In this document: in pieces, positions 1 to 9,511 of the stretch | Position numbering within the stretch: position 1 is the stretch's first letter | How the letters are laid out: each line of letters opens with the position of its first letter | DNA from: Vulcanimicrobium sp963738465 | GTDB lineage: Bacteria > Vulcanimicrobiota > Vulcanimicrobiia > Vulcanimicrobiales > Vulcanimicrobiaceae | Reading direction: 5' to 3' | Assembly (NCBI GenBank): GCA_963738465.1 | Contig: CAVTWP010000001.1 | Span: 330,771-394,770, forward strand | Length of the DNA: 64,000 nucleotides | Notes under the pieces: generated by a model | Seen by the model: only the letters and a program-made list of their open reading frames with translations | The model's database searches: none | What the model was told of the DNA's origin: nothing | Program-made: the position numbers and the translations under genes

Positions 1-421
1 CGGCCGAGCCCGAGTCGTAGTAGGCCCTGTCGCTCAGCAGCGTGATCACCAGGCCCTGCCGCTCGACATGCGTCTGCACCTTGGCTTGCAGATTGCGGCG
101 CGCGATGTACTTGTCGATCTGGGCCTTGACCGAGGCCATGTTGGCTTCGTCGGTGCGGCCGTGCTCGTTGCCGACGACGCCGCCGTTGGGCGGGTTGTTG
201 GCCGAGTCGCTGCTGTTGAAGCCGCCGGAGATCGCCGTCACCAGCCGCTGGAACTTCACCCGCGAGACATTCGAGATCGCGAAGAGGATGATGAACATCG
301 CCAGCAGCAGCGTGATCATGTCGGCGTAGGTGAGCAGCCAGCGCATCATGCCCGCGCTCTCGGCCGGACCGTGGCGCAGGGCGGTGCGCCGCAGGCGCGA
401 GCGCGACGTCGTGGACTCCAT
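1..421 (-). CDS. motB: Flagellar motor stator protein MotB (N-terminal part, cut by window edge)
   Basis: The N-terminal 140 residues of a MotB-like stator protein; the C-terminal peptidoglycan-binding domain lies beyond the window. After a basic N-terminus comes the diagnostic membrane helix beginning MRWLLTYADMITLLLAMF, whose Asp in YADM is the family's proton-binding residue. A Gly/Asn-rich stretch and a predicted OmpA-like entry (VKAQIDKYIARR) follow. The ATG overlaps the motA stop by one base (TGATG), so the two are translationally coupled. With MotA it would form the ion channel that drives flagellar rotation in the inner membrane. Confidence 0.93.
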   Translation of the reverse strand, partial: MESTTSRSRLRRTALRHGPAESAGMMRWLLTYADMITLLLAMFIILFAISNVSRVKFQRLVTAISGGFNSSDSANNPPNGGVVGNEHGRTDEANMASVKAQIDKYIARRNLQAKVQTHVERQGLVITLLSDRAYYDSGSA

Positions 422-1254
422 CAGACCCCGGCGAGCTCGGGTTCGCCGACCACGCCGCCGGCTTCGACCTCGGTCTCGCGCTCGGCCGGATCGAGGAATG
501 CATGCAGCTTTTCCTCGAGCAGCCGCGGGTTGTCGCCGGCCTGGATCGACAGGATCCCTTCGACCATGATCTCGCGCAGCAGCAGCTGCTCGCCGGCGCG
601 CTCCTTGATCTTCGACGCCAGCGGGATCCACACCAAGTTCGCCAGCGCGATGCCGAAGAACGTGGCGACGAACGCCTGCGCGGTCGCGACGCCGAGCTGC
701 CCGGCGATGTTGGTCGAGCCCGTCAGCGAGCCGAGCTCTTTGAGCATCGCGATCAGGCCCAGCACGGTTCCGATGATCCCCAGCGTCGGCGAGAAGCCGC
801 CCATGGCCATGAACACGCCTTCGGCCTTGGCGTTGCGCTCCTGCACGAACGCCATCTCGGTCTCGAGGATCTTGCGGATGATGTCGGTGTCGCGGCCGTC
901 GATGACGAGCTGAATCCCCTTGCGCATGAAATCGTCTTCGAGCGCGGCCGCCTCGTTCTCGAGCGCCAGCAGACCCTCGCGCCGCGCCTTCTCGGCGAAC
1001 GATACGAGCGTCGCGATCACCTCGCGTTCGCGATAGACCGGCTCGACGAACGCCGTGCGCAGACCCAGCGTGATCCCGCTCCAGAAGTTGCGCAGCGAGA
1101 ACGAGACCATCGTCGCGCCGATCGTCCCGAAAAAGACCAGCATGAACGCTTCGTACCGGGCGAAGATGATGCGGACGTCGACGTTGCCGATCCACGCAGA
1201 AAGCGCGAGGGCAGCGACGGCGATCGCCAGGCCCAGTATCGTCGCGAAATCCAA
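421..1254 (-). CDS. motA: Flagellar motor stator protein MotA
   Basis: Intact 277-residue MotA/TolQ/ExbB-family inner-membrane protein. It starts MDFATILGLAIAVAALALSAW, with a second helix around residues 35-52 and two more around 150-175 and 185-210 (GFSPTLGIIGTVLGLI is the conserved MotA segment just before helix 3). The cytoplasmic loop between helices 2 and 3 is charged, as expected for contact with FliG. It lies downstream of flbD and directly upstream of motB, the usual stator pair. The length is normal for the family. Confidence 0.95.
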   Translation of the reverse strand: MDFATILGLAIAVAALALSAWIGNVDVRIIFARYEAFMLVFFGTIGATMVSFSLRNFWSGITLGLRTAFVEPVYREREVIATLVSFAEKARREGLLALENEAAALEDDFMRKGIQLVIDGRDTDIIRKILETEMAFVQERNAKAEGVFMAMGGFSPTLGIIGTVLGLIAMLKELGSLTGSTNIAGQLGVATAQAFVATFFGIALANLVWIPLASKIKERAGEQLLLREIMVEGILSIQAGDNPRLLEEKLHAFLDPAERETEVEAGGVVGEPELAGV

Positions 1255-1360
1255 AGTACGGCCTTTCCGAATGGGGCGGCGTCCGAAGGTGCTCTCCAGG
1301 ACACTATCGGCGCCCCCGACCCGCTATTTGAGAGCGCCTCGCAGCCAAGCAAGCCCGTGT

Positions 1361-1381
1361 CACCCTGAGCTCGTCGAAGGG
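1361..1381. repeat. Dispersed intergenic repeat of the CCTGAGCTCGTCGAAGG type
   Basis: The spacer between flbD and motA holds caccctgagctcgtcgaagg. Near-identical or reverse-complement copies occur in other intergenic places in this window (about 1687, 1744, 16897 and 41888). The motif is a near-palindrome built on CCTTCGAC/GTCGAAGG and resembles REP-like repeats often met in high-GC genomes. The remaining 140 bases of this spacer show nothing else recognisable. Confidence 0.7.
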
Positions 1382-1417
1382 CCAACGGGCGACCAACGTG
1401 CCCTGCCGGCCGAACCC

Positions 1418-1618
1418 CTAGGAGCCGGGCTCCTCGGGCGCGTGAATCCGCCGCTTGAACTCGATGATCTTCTCGCGAATCTGGTCCATCGTGTCGCGAA
1501 CCAAGACCTTGTTCCCCGAGGTCAAGGTCACGACGGTGTCCGGCGTCTCCTCGAGCGTCTCGATCAGGTCCGGGTTGATCATCACGGCCTCATTGTTCAG
1601 CCGCCGTAGCGCAATCAT
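1418..1618 (-). CDS. flbD: FlbD/SwrD-family flagellar protein
   Basis: Intact 66-residue protein. The pattern MIALRRLNNEAVMINPDLIE, then TPDTVVTLTSGNKVLV and REKIIEFKRR, matches the small FlbD family of flagellar operons in Firmicutes, spirochaetes and relatives. In Bacillus the homologue (SwrD) increases flagellar torque. Its place after flgE and before motA matches that family's usual synteny. A 338-bp repeat-rich spacer separates it from flgE, so it may have its own promoter, although none is obvious. Confidence 0.85.
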   Translation of the reverse strand: MIALRRLNNEAVMINPDLIETLEETPDTVVTLTSGNKVLVRDTMDQIREKIIEFKRRIHAPEEPGS

Positions 1619-1956
1619 CGTTTCCTATCATGCCAGAAGCCGACCGTACAGGCCAAGCCTGGCTCCCGCGGCGCGGTGGGTGGCCGCCCTTCGACCCGGC
1701 TCAGGGCGCCCGGTGGCGCGCCAAGAATTTCGGTACGCCGTCGTCCTTCGACAAGCTCAGGATGACGGAGGGTGGTTCGGCTCGCGGGAACCGCACGCGG
1801 CAGGAGCGGGGAGCGAGGGTCGAGCGCAAGGCGCCGCGGGGTGCAGCGTACTACGGTACGCAAACCCCGCGGCAACGCAGCGATCGGCCTTCGATGCCCG
1901 CGAGAGACCCCGCGGCAATGCAGCGATCGGCCTTTGATCTCCGCGAGAGACACGGC
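1619..1956. other. Repeat-rich non-coding spacer between flgE and flbD
   Basis: This 338-bp gap holds no convincing gene although its neighbours are tightly packed. It contains two dispersed repeats of the CCTTCGAC-(C/A)-(A/G)GCTCAGG type (about 1687-1706 and 1744-1764) and a two-unit 43-bp tandem repeat (1864-1949). Open frames across it are extensions of flgE frames or shadows. The spacer probably results from repeat insertion into a formerly compact operon. Confidence 0.6.
1864..1949. repeat. Tandem repeat, 2 x 43 bp
   Basis: Units 1864-1906 and 1907-1949 share the plan accccgcggcaa(c/t)gcagcg, atcggcctt(c/t)gat, then cgcgagag. They differ at only a few positions. The array abuts the flgE stop codon (1957), so the array is the immediate 3' flank of flgE mRNA. 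Its function is unknown. Confidence 0.8.
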
Positions 1957-3517
1957 CTATCGGATCAGGCCGATGACCGTTTGCAAATCTTCGCTGGCGG
2001 TCGTGATGCTCTTGGAGTTTGCCTGATACGCGTTTTGGGCGGCGATCATCTTGGTGAACTCGTCGGCGATCGAGACGTTCGACTGCTCGAGCGAGCCGGA
2101 GACGATCGCGCCGTAGCGGCCGCTGCCGGCCGTGCCGACTTCGGCGAGACCCGAGTTCGCCGTCGCGGTGAAGTCGGAGTCGCCGACCCGTTGCAGACCC
2201 TGTTCGTTCTGGAACGTCGCGACCGCGACTTGCCCGATCGTCGACGTCTGGCCGTTCGAGAACGCGCCGGTGATCGTGCCGTCGGCGCCGACCGTGACGT
2301 TCGACAGGATGCCGGCCGCGTATCCGTTCTGCGCGATGACGTTGGCGGTGTCGGTGCCGGCCAGTGACGTCATGCCGTGGAAATCCAACCCGATCGGGCC
2401 GGTCGCCGGTGCTGGCCCGCCCGCCGTCGGCGCGGTTGCCGCGTCGGCGCCGCCGGTGCCCCAGGCGGTGACGTTGAGCTGGTTGCCGTCGGCGAGCGAC
2501 GCCGCCTGACCGTTGGCGTGCACGTTCGCGCCCGCCAGCGCGACGCCGCCGCCGAGCCGGCTCGACGTGTTGATGAACTGGCCGTTCTGGTCGAAGTATG
2601 CGAAGCCGACCACGCCGGTCGTCGCCGGCGCAGCGTTCGGCGCGCCAGTCGCCGGGTTGATCCCGGTGAACTGCGTGCCGTCGGCGAAGCTGACGCTGAC
2701 CGACCAGCGCGACGCCGGTGTCTCGGCGACGCCGCTCGGGTTTGCGACCGAGGTCGGCAGACCGTTCTTGGCGGCCGTGGCGCCCGCGGCGTCGGGCGTG
2801 TAGGTGACCTGCGCGAGGTGCGCGTTCCCGAGCGAGTCGTAGATCGTCGTCGAGATCGTGTACGGCTGACCCGTTCCCGGCGTGCCGGCGGCGACGCCCG
2901 TCGCTTCCTTTGTCCACTGCGACTGGTCGACGATTGCCGCCCATCGAGACGTCGAACACGGAGTCGCCGCTGGCGCCGAACTTCTCGGCCGCGTTGAGCC
3001 CGGTGCCGACGGCCTGCGACTGCAAACCGATCGGAATCGTGATGTCACCCGGCGTACCCGTCTGCGTGATGACGCCGTTCTTGCCCGCCACGTAGCCCAG
3101 TACCGCCATCCCCGACGAGCCGTCGTAGAGCAGGCCGTCGGAGTTGAGCGAGAAGTCGCCGTTGCGCGTGTACAGCGGTGAGCCGTTGCCGTTGGGCTTC
3201 TGCAGGATGAAGAAGCCGTCGCCGTTGAGGGCGAGGTTCGTGTTGACGCCGGTCGTCTGCAGGCCGCCCTGCGAGAAGTCGGTGTCGATCGAGCCGATCT
3301 TCACGCCCAGACCCACGTCCTGACCGTTGATGCCGCCGGTCTCCTGCGTCGGCGCGGTCGCGTAGCTCTGCGCCTGATAGATCATGTCTTGGAAGTTGAC
3401 GTCCTGGCCCTTGAAGCCGGTCGTACCCACGTTGGCGATGTTGTTCGAGATGACGTCGATCTGGTTCTGGTACGCTTCCAGACCGGTGACGCCGATGAAC
3501 ATCGAGTCCAAACCCAT
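1957..3517 (-). CDS. flgE: Flagellar hook protein FlgE (frameshifted)
   Basis: About 519 residues once one indel is corrected. The N-terminus (MGLDSMFIGVTGLEAYQ, SNNIANVGTTGFKG) is the rod/hook-family D0 signature, followed by LALNGDGFFIL and LYTRNGDFSLNSDG. The C-terminus holds ISGSLEQSNVSIADEFTKMI-like and AYQANSKSI motifs, the C-terminal D0 helix. The reading frame changes at about 2932-2940 (after SVFDVSMGG). Both halves align to the same family without a gap, so a sequencing indel is the likeliest cause. It is exported by the flagellar type III apparatus and polymerises into the hook. Confidence 0.92.
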
Positions 3518-3654
3518 CTAGGTGCCCTTTCGTGTCGTCGAGTAGCCGGACGTCGTTCGATCGGTCCGGCATGAGAGCTCCACGGATGGTCCGCTCTCGG
3601 GGTGCGATATGTGGCCGGGAAATTGCCGGCGCAGATTCGGGAGCGCCGCGAAGA

Positions 3655-4047
3655 TCAGTCGATGACCGCGGCGGAGTCGATGTTGGTGAAGACGTTGTCC
3701 TTCATGCTCTGCTGATCGACCGCGGTGATGACCGTGCGATTGGTGATCGAGACGACCATCGCGGTGTCGCGCATCATGAAAAGGGACTGCTTGGCGCCTT
3801 TCGCCGCCGCTTTGTCGGCCATCGCGTTCATCTTGGCGAGGTCGTCTTGCGACAGGTCGATGTTGCGCGATTGCAGCCGCTGCTGCGCGTGCGCGGAGAA
3901 CTTGAGCGGTTGTCCCGACGTCGTGCGCAGGACGTCGCGGAACGAACCCGTGCCGGTGGGCGGGATCTGGACCGGAACGCCTTGCGGGCGGACGGCGGGG
4001 ATGACCGGTGGCGGGATCTGCACCCCGCCGATTTTGGGGTCGGCCAC
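3655..4047 (-). CDS. TIGR02530-family flagellar operon protein
   Basis: Intact 130-residue protein. A Pro-rich N-terminus precedes the conserved core FSAHAQQRLQSRNIDLS, then DKAAAKGAKQSLFMMRDTA, VSITNRTVITAVD and VFTNIDSAAVID. This matches the small family found between flgD and flgE in many Firmicutes-type flagellar operons. It sits exactly there, one base from flgD. Its biochemical role is not established; hook assembly is inferred from position. The 137-bp spacer on its downstream side shows no feature. Confidence 0.85.
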   Translation of the reverse strand: MADPKIGGVQIPPPVIPAVRPQGVPVQIPPTGTGSFRDVLRTTSGQPLKFSAHAQQRLQSRNIDLSQDDLAKMNAMADKAAAKGAKQSLFMMRDTAMVVSITNRTVITAVDQQSMKDNVFTNIDSAAVID

Positions 4048-4048
4048 G

Positions 4049-4528
4049 TCAGTTGCCGATCGACAAGATCGCCGACGTCGGCAGCTGGAGCGGCTGACCG
4101 TTGCCGCCGGTCAGCAAGTTTCCGTTCGGGCCGGCCAAGGTGAATTCGGGCGTGCCGTCGATGACGGAGATCGTCTTGACGGTCCCGCTGACGGTGGTGA
4201 CGTTGCCGTTCGCATCGGTCGACTGCGCTGAGACCGTCTTGCCGAGAAGCCCGGCCGACTGCATCACGGAGAAGTTCGATTCGAAGGAGCTGAACGACTG
4301 GTTGAGCGACGTGGCTGCCTGCACGGCGGAGAACTGCGCCAGCTCCGCGACCGACTGCGTGTCGTCCATCGGATTGAGCGGGTCTTGATTCTGCAGCTGC
4401 GTCGTGAGCAGTTGAAGGAACGCCGTCTCGCCGAGCTGTGAGTTGAGCGACGACGTCGGCGCCGCGCTGGTGTTCTGGTTGATCAGGCCGTCGATCGGAA
4501 GAACGCCGGTCGATCCGCTGGTGGACAT
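4049..4528 (-). CDS. flgD: Hook-capping protein FlgD
   Basis: 159 residues, intact. The signature GETAFLQLLTTQLQNQDPLNPMD is the FlgD N-terminal domain that scaffolds hook assembly, followed by FSAVQAATSLNQSF and a short C-terminal domain. It is shorter than E. coli FlgD (about 230 residues) and lacks most of the tudor/fibronectin-like region, as is common in Firmicutes-type homologues. The start chosen is the ATG encoding MSTSGSTG, 14 bases downstream of the fliK stop. Confidence 0.9.
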   Translation of the reverse strand: MSTSGSTGVLPIDGLINQNTSAAPTSSLNSQLGETAFLQLLTTQLQNQDPLNPMDDTQSVAELAQFSAVQAATSLNQSFSSFESNFSVMQSAGLLGKTVSAQSTDANGNVTTVSGTVKTISVIDGTPEFTLAGPNGNLLTGGNGQPLQLPTSAILSIGN

Positions 4529-4542
4529 ACGAGATCCTTTGG

Positions 4543-6091
4543 CTAGACGAGGTAGTTGAGGGCGCCGAGTGCCGGGTTCGCCACGTAGATCGGCGGGCCG
4601 AAGCTCGGAACCGCGAGCAGCGCCTGATCGGACGCGTCCGCGTCGGTCGCCTCGACGGCGCCGATGCGCCGCGTCGCCGGCCGGGTGAACTGGTCGTTGG
4701 GCCGCGACTGATCGCGGGGGTCCGCGAAGCTGCCGGCGAGACCGACGTTGAAGCTCTGGAGCTTCAGCCCGGCCTCGGCCAGCGACTTGGCGAGTTGGGT
4801 TTGCGCGCCGGCGAGCGCGCTCTGCGCGTCGGCGGTGTGCGCGGTGATCGCCGCGTCGACCGAGCCGCCCGAAACGATCAGCTTGATGCTGACGTCGCCG
4901 AGCTGCTCGGGGACGAGCCGCAGCCGTACCTCCGACTGACCGTCGGTGGTGCGGATCGCCATCCCGCGCAGGACTTGATCGATCACCGCGTTCGCGTCGA
5001 CGTGCTGCGGTTGCGGCAGCGCCGGCGGCGGCACGGGCGGAGCGATCGAAACGGCGTCGTGCGCGGCCTGAGCCCCGAACGACGCAACGGTCCCGACGGC
5101 GGCGGTCGCTGCGCTCGCCGTGGCGCTCGCAGCGGTTACGGCCGGCGGCGGGGCCGCACCATCGCCGGAGCGATGATCGCCCGCCGCATCGCGCGTGCGC
5201 GACCGCGTTCGCGAAGGCAGCGACGAATGCTTCGACCGCCGCGCCGGCGGACGCGGCTTCAGCGCTCGACGGCACGACGGGAGCCTCGTCGGTTTGCGTC
5301 GCGCCGGCGGTGCGGCGCGGCGACTGCGCGGTTGCGGCCGCGTTGCGCGACGCGTCGGCGAGGACCGCGCGCGTGAGGGCGCGTCCCAGCGGCGTGTCGC
5401 CGCCGGACGCCACGGCTGCCAACGGCGCGAACGCGACGGTCCGCCCTTCGGCCGGGGCGGCCGCGTGCTGGAGCGCGACCGTCGCAGCCGCAGCGGGACC
5501 GGGCGGTGACGTGCTCGCTGCGAGCGCGCTCTGCGCGTCGCGAAGGATGTCGTCGAGGTCGGGGGCTGGATTCGCTTTCGCCGTTGCGGCGTCCGAGCTG
5601 TTTCCTGCGATCTGTCTGACCGGTTGCCCCTGGTCTCCGTTCGTCACCCTCGTCGCGAGCTCGGCGATCTGCCGGAATCTCGATACGAGGGCCGACGCCC
5701 TCTCGGCGTTACTGCCCGGTGGTCCGGTATCGTTGAACTGGAGCGCTCGAGTGAACGCCTCGGTGAGACGCTGCTGCGCCGCTTGCGGCGAGATCCCGAG
5801 CTGCGCCGCGACCGATGCGGCCAGCGAGCCGGCCAGTTGCGCGATGACGTCGTCGATCGGCGTGCCCGCGTCGAGCTTCGCCTTGATCGTGCTCGCGAGC
5901 GTGGATGCCGCAGCCGAAGACGTCGTCGTCGGAGCCGAGGTGAGGCCGTCGGTCGCGTTCGAGCGCGCGGCGATCGAATCACCGAGCTGGGACTTGAACA
6001 GCGCAGCCTCGAGCCCGGCGGGTCCGCTCGGGTGGGCGTCGGTACGCGCGGAGGTCGACGCGCGAGCGTCGACGATCGGGACGGCGTTCAA
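4543..6091 (-). CDS. fliK: Hook-length control protein FliK (frameshifted)
   Basis: About 515 residues. Translation probably starts at a TTG (6089-6091), because a near-perfect ribosome site GGAGGTGA sits 6-13 bases upstream and no ATG fits. The N-terminal half is Ala/Ser/Thr-rich and disordered, as in other FliK proteins. The C-terminal Flg_hook domain (DQVLRGMAIRTTDGQSEVRLRLVPEQLGDVSIKL) is well conserved. The frame changes between about 5030 and 5190. FliK is exported and switches the export apparatus from hook to filament substrates. A second FliK-like gene lies at 27670-29392. Confidence 0.85.
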
Positions 6092-6114
6092 GGTCTCACC
6101 TCCTCTCTTGTGGT

Positions 6115-6727
6115 CTATCGGTCCGCGCCGGGCGAGACCTGAGCGACTGCTCGGCTGAGCCGGGCGGCGACTTTCGTCGGCAGCACCTCCATGATCGCGC
6201 CGGCGCTGTCGGGGTCCATCTGAGCCAGCACGCGGCTGACCTGATCGTCGGGCAGACGCATCGCGATGGCCGCGGCGCGTTCGGGTTCCATCGCGGCCCA
6301 GGTCGCCGCCAGGCGCGCGTCGGCCGCCGACGCGCGCCGCCGCCGGCTTTCTCGCCGCCAACCGGACTGCGTGCGACGGCGCGACGGGCGGCTGGTCCAG
6401 GGCCGCGCTCAACTGCTGCTGGAGCTCGTCGGCGCGCGCCTCGGCGTCCTCGGTCGCCGCGCGCTGGCGTTCCAGCTGCGCGGAGAGGTCGCGGATGCGG
6501 CGGTTGCGCTCGGCGATCGATTGCTGCTGCGCGGCAAAGGCGAACGGCCGCGCGGCCACGCCGGCGGCATGCGCACCGGCGTTCCACAGCGGCGCGAGCG
6601 GACCACGGGCAATCGCGTGCTGCGAAGGCGGAAAGATCAGCCCGAATGCGAGCAGCGCCACAACGCCGAACACTACGAGGATGCGACCGGCGCCGCTGCG
6701 GCGCTTGCGTTGACGGGTGACGATCAC
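6115..6727 (-). CDS. MotE-like / MgtE-N-domain flagellar protein (frameshifted)
   Basis: Starts with GTG overlapping the fliJ stop (GTGA). Order of parts: basic N-terminus, one membrane helix (RILVVFGVVALLAFGLIFPP), a coiled coil (AERNRRIRDLSAQLERQR), then, after a frame change near 6340, a helical repeat domain TWAAMEPERAAAIAMRLPD followed by LAQMDPDSAGAIMEVLPTK. The latter is the MgtE N-terminal-type repeat seen in MotE, the MotB-associated chaperone, and in YlxF of Bacillus. Position between fliJ and fliK fits YlxF/MotE exactly. Confidence 0.75.
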
Positions 6728-7182
6728 GGCGAAGATCCTTCGTAGGCTTGCGCGCGGTCGAACAGCCGCGCGTTCTGGTCGTCGAGCTCGCGCTGATCGG
6801 CCAGCGCGGCGTCGTGCTGGAAGGTCTCGCGACGACGCTCCTTGAGCGTCTCGAGGATCTTGCGATCGCGCGCGGCTTCGACCAGCCGCAGCCGGGCGCG
6901 CTCGGTCTCGGCGATGCATGCATCGCGGCGCTGCAGCGCGGCGACCATCGCGCGATCGAGATAATCGAGGTGCGCGTAGCTGGAACGCAGCGTCTCGGCA
7001 TCGAAGTCCGCGTGCTCGAGCACGAGCCGCCGGCGCAGCGCATCGCGCTTCGCGGCCAGGTCGTCGACGACGCGCTGGGCCGACAGCTGATCGGCGAGCA
7101 TTCGCGCGTGCTCCGCGGCGCGCTCGCCCTCGATGCGCACGCGGTGTCCCAAGACGGGCTCGAGCCGAAATCGGAACTTCAT
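6724..7182 (-). CDS. fliJ: Flagellar export protein FliJ
   Basis: 152 residues, mostly a single long coiled coil rich in Arg, Glu and Ala, beginning MKFRFRLEPVLGHRVRIEGE, which matches the FliJ start pattern (FRLExVLxxR). The ATG at 7180-7182 was chosen because the longer frame upstream overlaps fliI and has no family similarity. FliJ is the stalk-like escort protein of the FliI ATPase at the export gate. It ends in a 4-base overlap with the MotE-like gene. Confidence 0.88.
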   Translation of the reverse strand: MKFRFRLEPVLGHRVRIEGERAAEHARMLADQLSAQRVVDDLAAKRDALRRRLVLEHADFDAETLRSSYAHLDYLDRAMVAALQRRDACIAETERARLRLVEAARDRKILETLKERRRETFQHDAALADQRELDDQNARLFDRAQAYEGSSP

Positions 7183-7192
7183 CGCGGCCGCT

Positions 7193-8527
7193 TCATCCGA
7201 GCGCGAGCACCGCGCGCTGTGCGTCCTCGAAGCGCGAGCCGTCATCGATTCCCTGGCGCAGGAAGGCGCGCACCGCATCGATCCGGGCCAGCGCGTGGTC
7301 GACGCGCTGGTTCGACCCCGCCACGTAGGCGCCGATGTTGACGAGGTCCTCGGCCTCGCGATAGGTCGCGAGGATATCGCGGATCTTCGACGCCGCGCTG
7401 AGGTGCGCCGGCGGTACGACGTCGGGCATCACGCGGCTGACCGAGGCGAGCACGTCGATCGCCGGGTAGTGGTTGGCGGCCGCGAGCTTGCGCGAGAGCA
7501 CGATGTGCCCGTCGAGGATCGAGCGCACCGCGTCGGCGACGGGTTCGTTGAGGTCGTCGCCGTCGACGAGCACGGCGTAGAGCGCGGTGATCGTTCCGTG
7601 CTCCGAGCTTCCGGTACGCTCGAGCAGCTTGGGCAAGAGCGCGAACACCGACGGCGTGTACCCGCGGGTCGTGGTCGGTTCGCCGATCGCCAGGCCGACC
7701 TCGCGCTGCGCCATCGCGAAGCGCGTGACGCTGTCCATCATCAGCAGCACGTCGAGACCAGAGTCGCGGAAGTACTCGGCGATGCGGGTGGCGACGAAGG
7801 CCGCCTTGATGCCGGACGAGCGCCGGCTGATCCGAGGTCGCGACGACGACCACCGAGCGTTTGAGCCCGGCCTCGCCGAGGTCGCGCTCGAGAAAGTCGC
7901 GCACTTCCTTGCCGCGCTCGCCGACCAGCGCGATCACGTTGACGTCGGCGTCGGTATTGCGCGCGATCATCCCCAGCACGGTCGATTTCCCGACACCCGA
8001 GCCGGCGAAGATTCCGGCGCGCTGTCCTTTGCCGACGGTCAAGAGGCCGTCGATCGCGCGCACGCCGACGCCCAGCGGCTCGGTGACGCGGCGGCGGCTG
8101 CATCGCGCTGGGCGGCACGCCGCCGACCTCGGCTGCGCCGCGCGTCGACGATCGGGCCCAAACGGTCGAGCGGGCGGCCCAACCCGTCGATCACGCGGCC
8201 CAGCAAAGCGCTCGACAGACCGATCTGCAGCGGCTTGCCCAGCGCGACGACGTCGGAGCCGGCGGCGATCCCGCCCAGCTCGCCGAGCGGCATCAGCAGC
8301 ACTTTGGCGTCGCGGAAGCCGACCGCTTCGGCCAGGACGGGCTTGGCGGTGCGCCGGTATGCGATCGACGCGGTCTCGCCGATCGCCATCGGCGGCCCGT
8401 TCGACTCGATCACCGTTCCGATGACCTGACTGACCTTGCCGTTGGTGCGGATCAGATCGGCGTCGAGCAGGTCGTCGATCGCCCGCGACGCGTCGAACTT
8501 GCGGGCCGGGGCGGCGGTCAGCGTCAC
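7193..8527 (-). CDS. fliI: Flagellar export ATPase FliI (frameshifted)
   Basis: About 444 residues with at least three frame changes (two at about 8090-8150, one near 7815). The parts together give a complete F1-beta-like ATPase: VIESNGPPMAIGE barrel, TEPLGVGVRAIDGLLTVGKGQR, Walker A AGSGVGKST, LVGERGKEVRDFLERDLG, and MMDSVTRFAMAQREVGLA with EPTTTRGYTPSVF. It energises export of hook and filament subunits. The GTG start overlaps the fliH stop (GTGA). In the sequence as given, the fliH C-terminal frame actually runs straight into fliI, another sign of an indel there. Confidence 0.92.
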
Positions 8528-9417
8528 GACGCGCGAGCCGCGGTGAAGCGCGGCTTTGAGCGACGGGTCGGCCGGCGCCGGTTCGACGACGACGTCGTCC
8601 TCGATGTGCAGGACCTTGCGCGCTTCGTCGAGCTGGGTCGCGATGCGCGCGTCGATCGTCCCCGGCGTCGGTGTCGATGACGACGCCGCCGCGGTCGACG
8701 CGCTTGTCCTCGACGACGCGCAGGTTGCGGATGTCGCCGATCGCGATGAGCTCCTTGCGGTGATCGCGCATCCGCTCGAGGTCGGCCGGGTTGACGCGCA
8801 CCGTCACGGTGTCGCGCTCGATCAGGCGCGCGATCGCGGTCTTCGCCATCTCGACCACGACGCCGCGGTCGAGCGCGACCTGCTGGTGCAGCACGCGCTC
8901 GGCGATACCGAGCGCGAGCCGGACCAGCTCGGGCTCGGCCTCCTGGATCAGCTTGTGGCGCTCGATGCGCGCCATTTCGAGCAGGCCGCGCATCGTGGCG
9001 AGCATGTCGTTCATCGCGGCGTCGGCGGCCTGCGCGTCCGGCGCGAAATCCCTCGTCGTGGCCGCGCCGCCGCGCGTCCTGAGCGATCGCGTCGGCGCGT
9101 GCCGCCGCGTCTTCGATCAGCGCCCGCGCGCGGTCGTGCGCGTCGCCCAACAGGGCTTCCGCGTTGCACGCGGCGTCGTCGAGCAGAGCCTGCGCCTGAC
9201 CGCGCATCGCGTCGACGTCGACCGCCGGGCGCGGCGGGGCGTCGAGCAGCGGACCGTCGAGCACCACGCCGTCGCCGGCGCCGCCGGCGAAACCGAAAGC
9301 GCTCGGCGACGCGAAGGCGACGGCGCTGGGCAGCTCGACCGGCGGGACGACGATCTCCGGGACCTCGAGCGCATACCGCTCGTCCCGAAAGCGCGCACCC
9401 TTGACGACACGGCCCAT
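8524..9417 (-). CDS. fliH: Flagellar assembly protein FliH (frameshifted)
   Basis: About 297 residues. The N-terminal part (MGRVVKGARFRDERY) is followed by an Ala/Asp/Arg-rich helix with repeated ADAIAQDARRRGHDEGF, then, after a frame change near 9040-9060, the conserved FliH/V-type ATP synthase E-like core RLALGIAERVLHQQVALDRG and VRVNPADLERMRDHR. Another change lies near 8670. FliH dimers regulate FliI and tether it to the C ring. It is separated from fliG by an 89-bp inverted-repeat element rather than overlapping it. Confidence 0.85.
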   Translation of the reverse strand: MGRVVKGARFRDERYALEVPEIVVPPVELPSAVAFASPSAFGFAGGAGDGVVLDGPLLDAPPRPAVDVDAMRGQAQALLDDAACNAEALLGDAHDRARALIEDAAARADAIAQDARRRGHDEGFRAGRAGRRRRDERHARHDARPARNGAHRAPQADPGGRARAGPARARYRRARAAPAGRARPRRRGRDGEDRDRAPDRARHRDGARQPGRPRADARSPQGAHRDRRHPQPARRRGQARRPRRRRHRHRRRGRSTRASRPSSTKRARSCTSRTTSSSNRRRPTRRSKPRFTAARAS

Positions 9418-9422
9418 GGTGG

Positions 9423-9511
9423 CTAGTGCCGCGGCTCGGGACTCCGCACGGAAGATCGCGAAGAAAAGACGAGCGAGATTTCGGGCGTGAAGTTCTGAGC
9501 CGCGGCACTAG
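9423..9511. repeat. Inverted-repeat element between fliG and fliH
   Basis: The 15-bp arm ctagtgccgcggctc (9423-9437) is repeated perfectly as its reverse complement at 9497-9511, enclosing 59 bp. The right arm contains the fliG stop codon. This is the longest perfect inverted repeat seen in the flagellar operon and fills the only large gap in its fliF-fliJ part. It could be an mRNA hairpin that tunes stability or a small inserted element. Confidence 0.8.
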
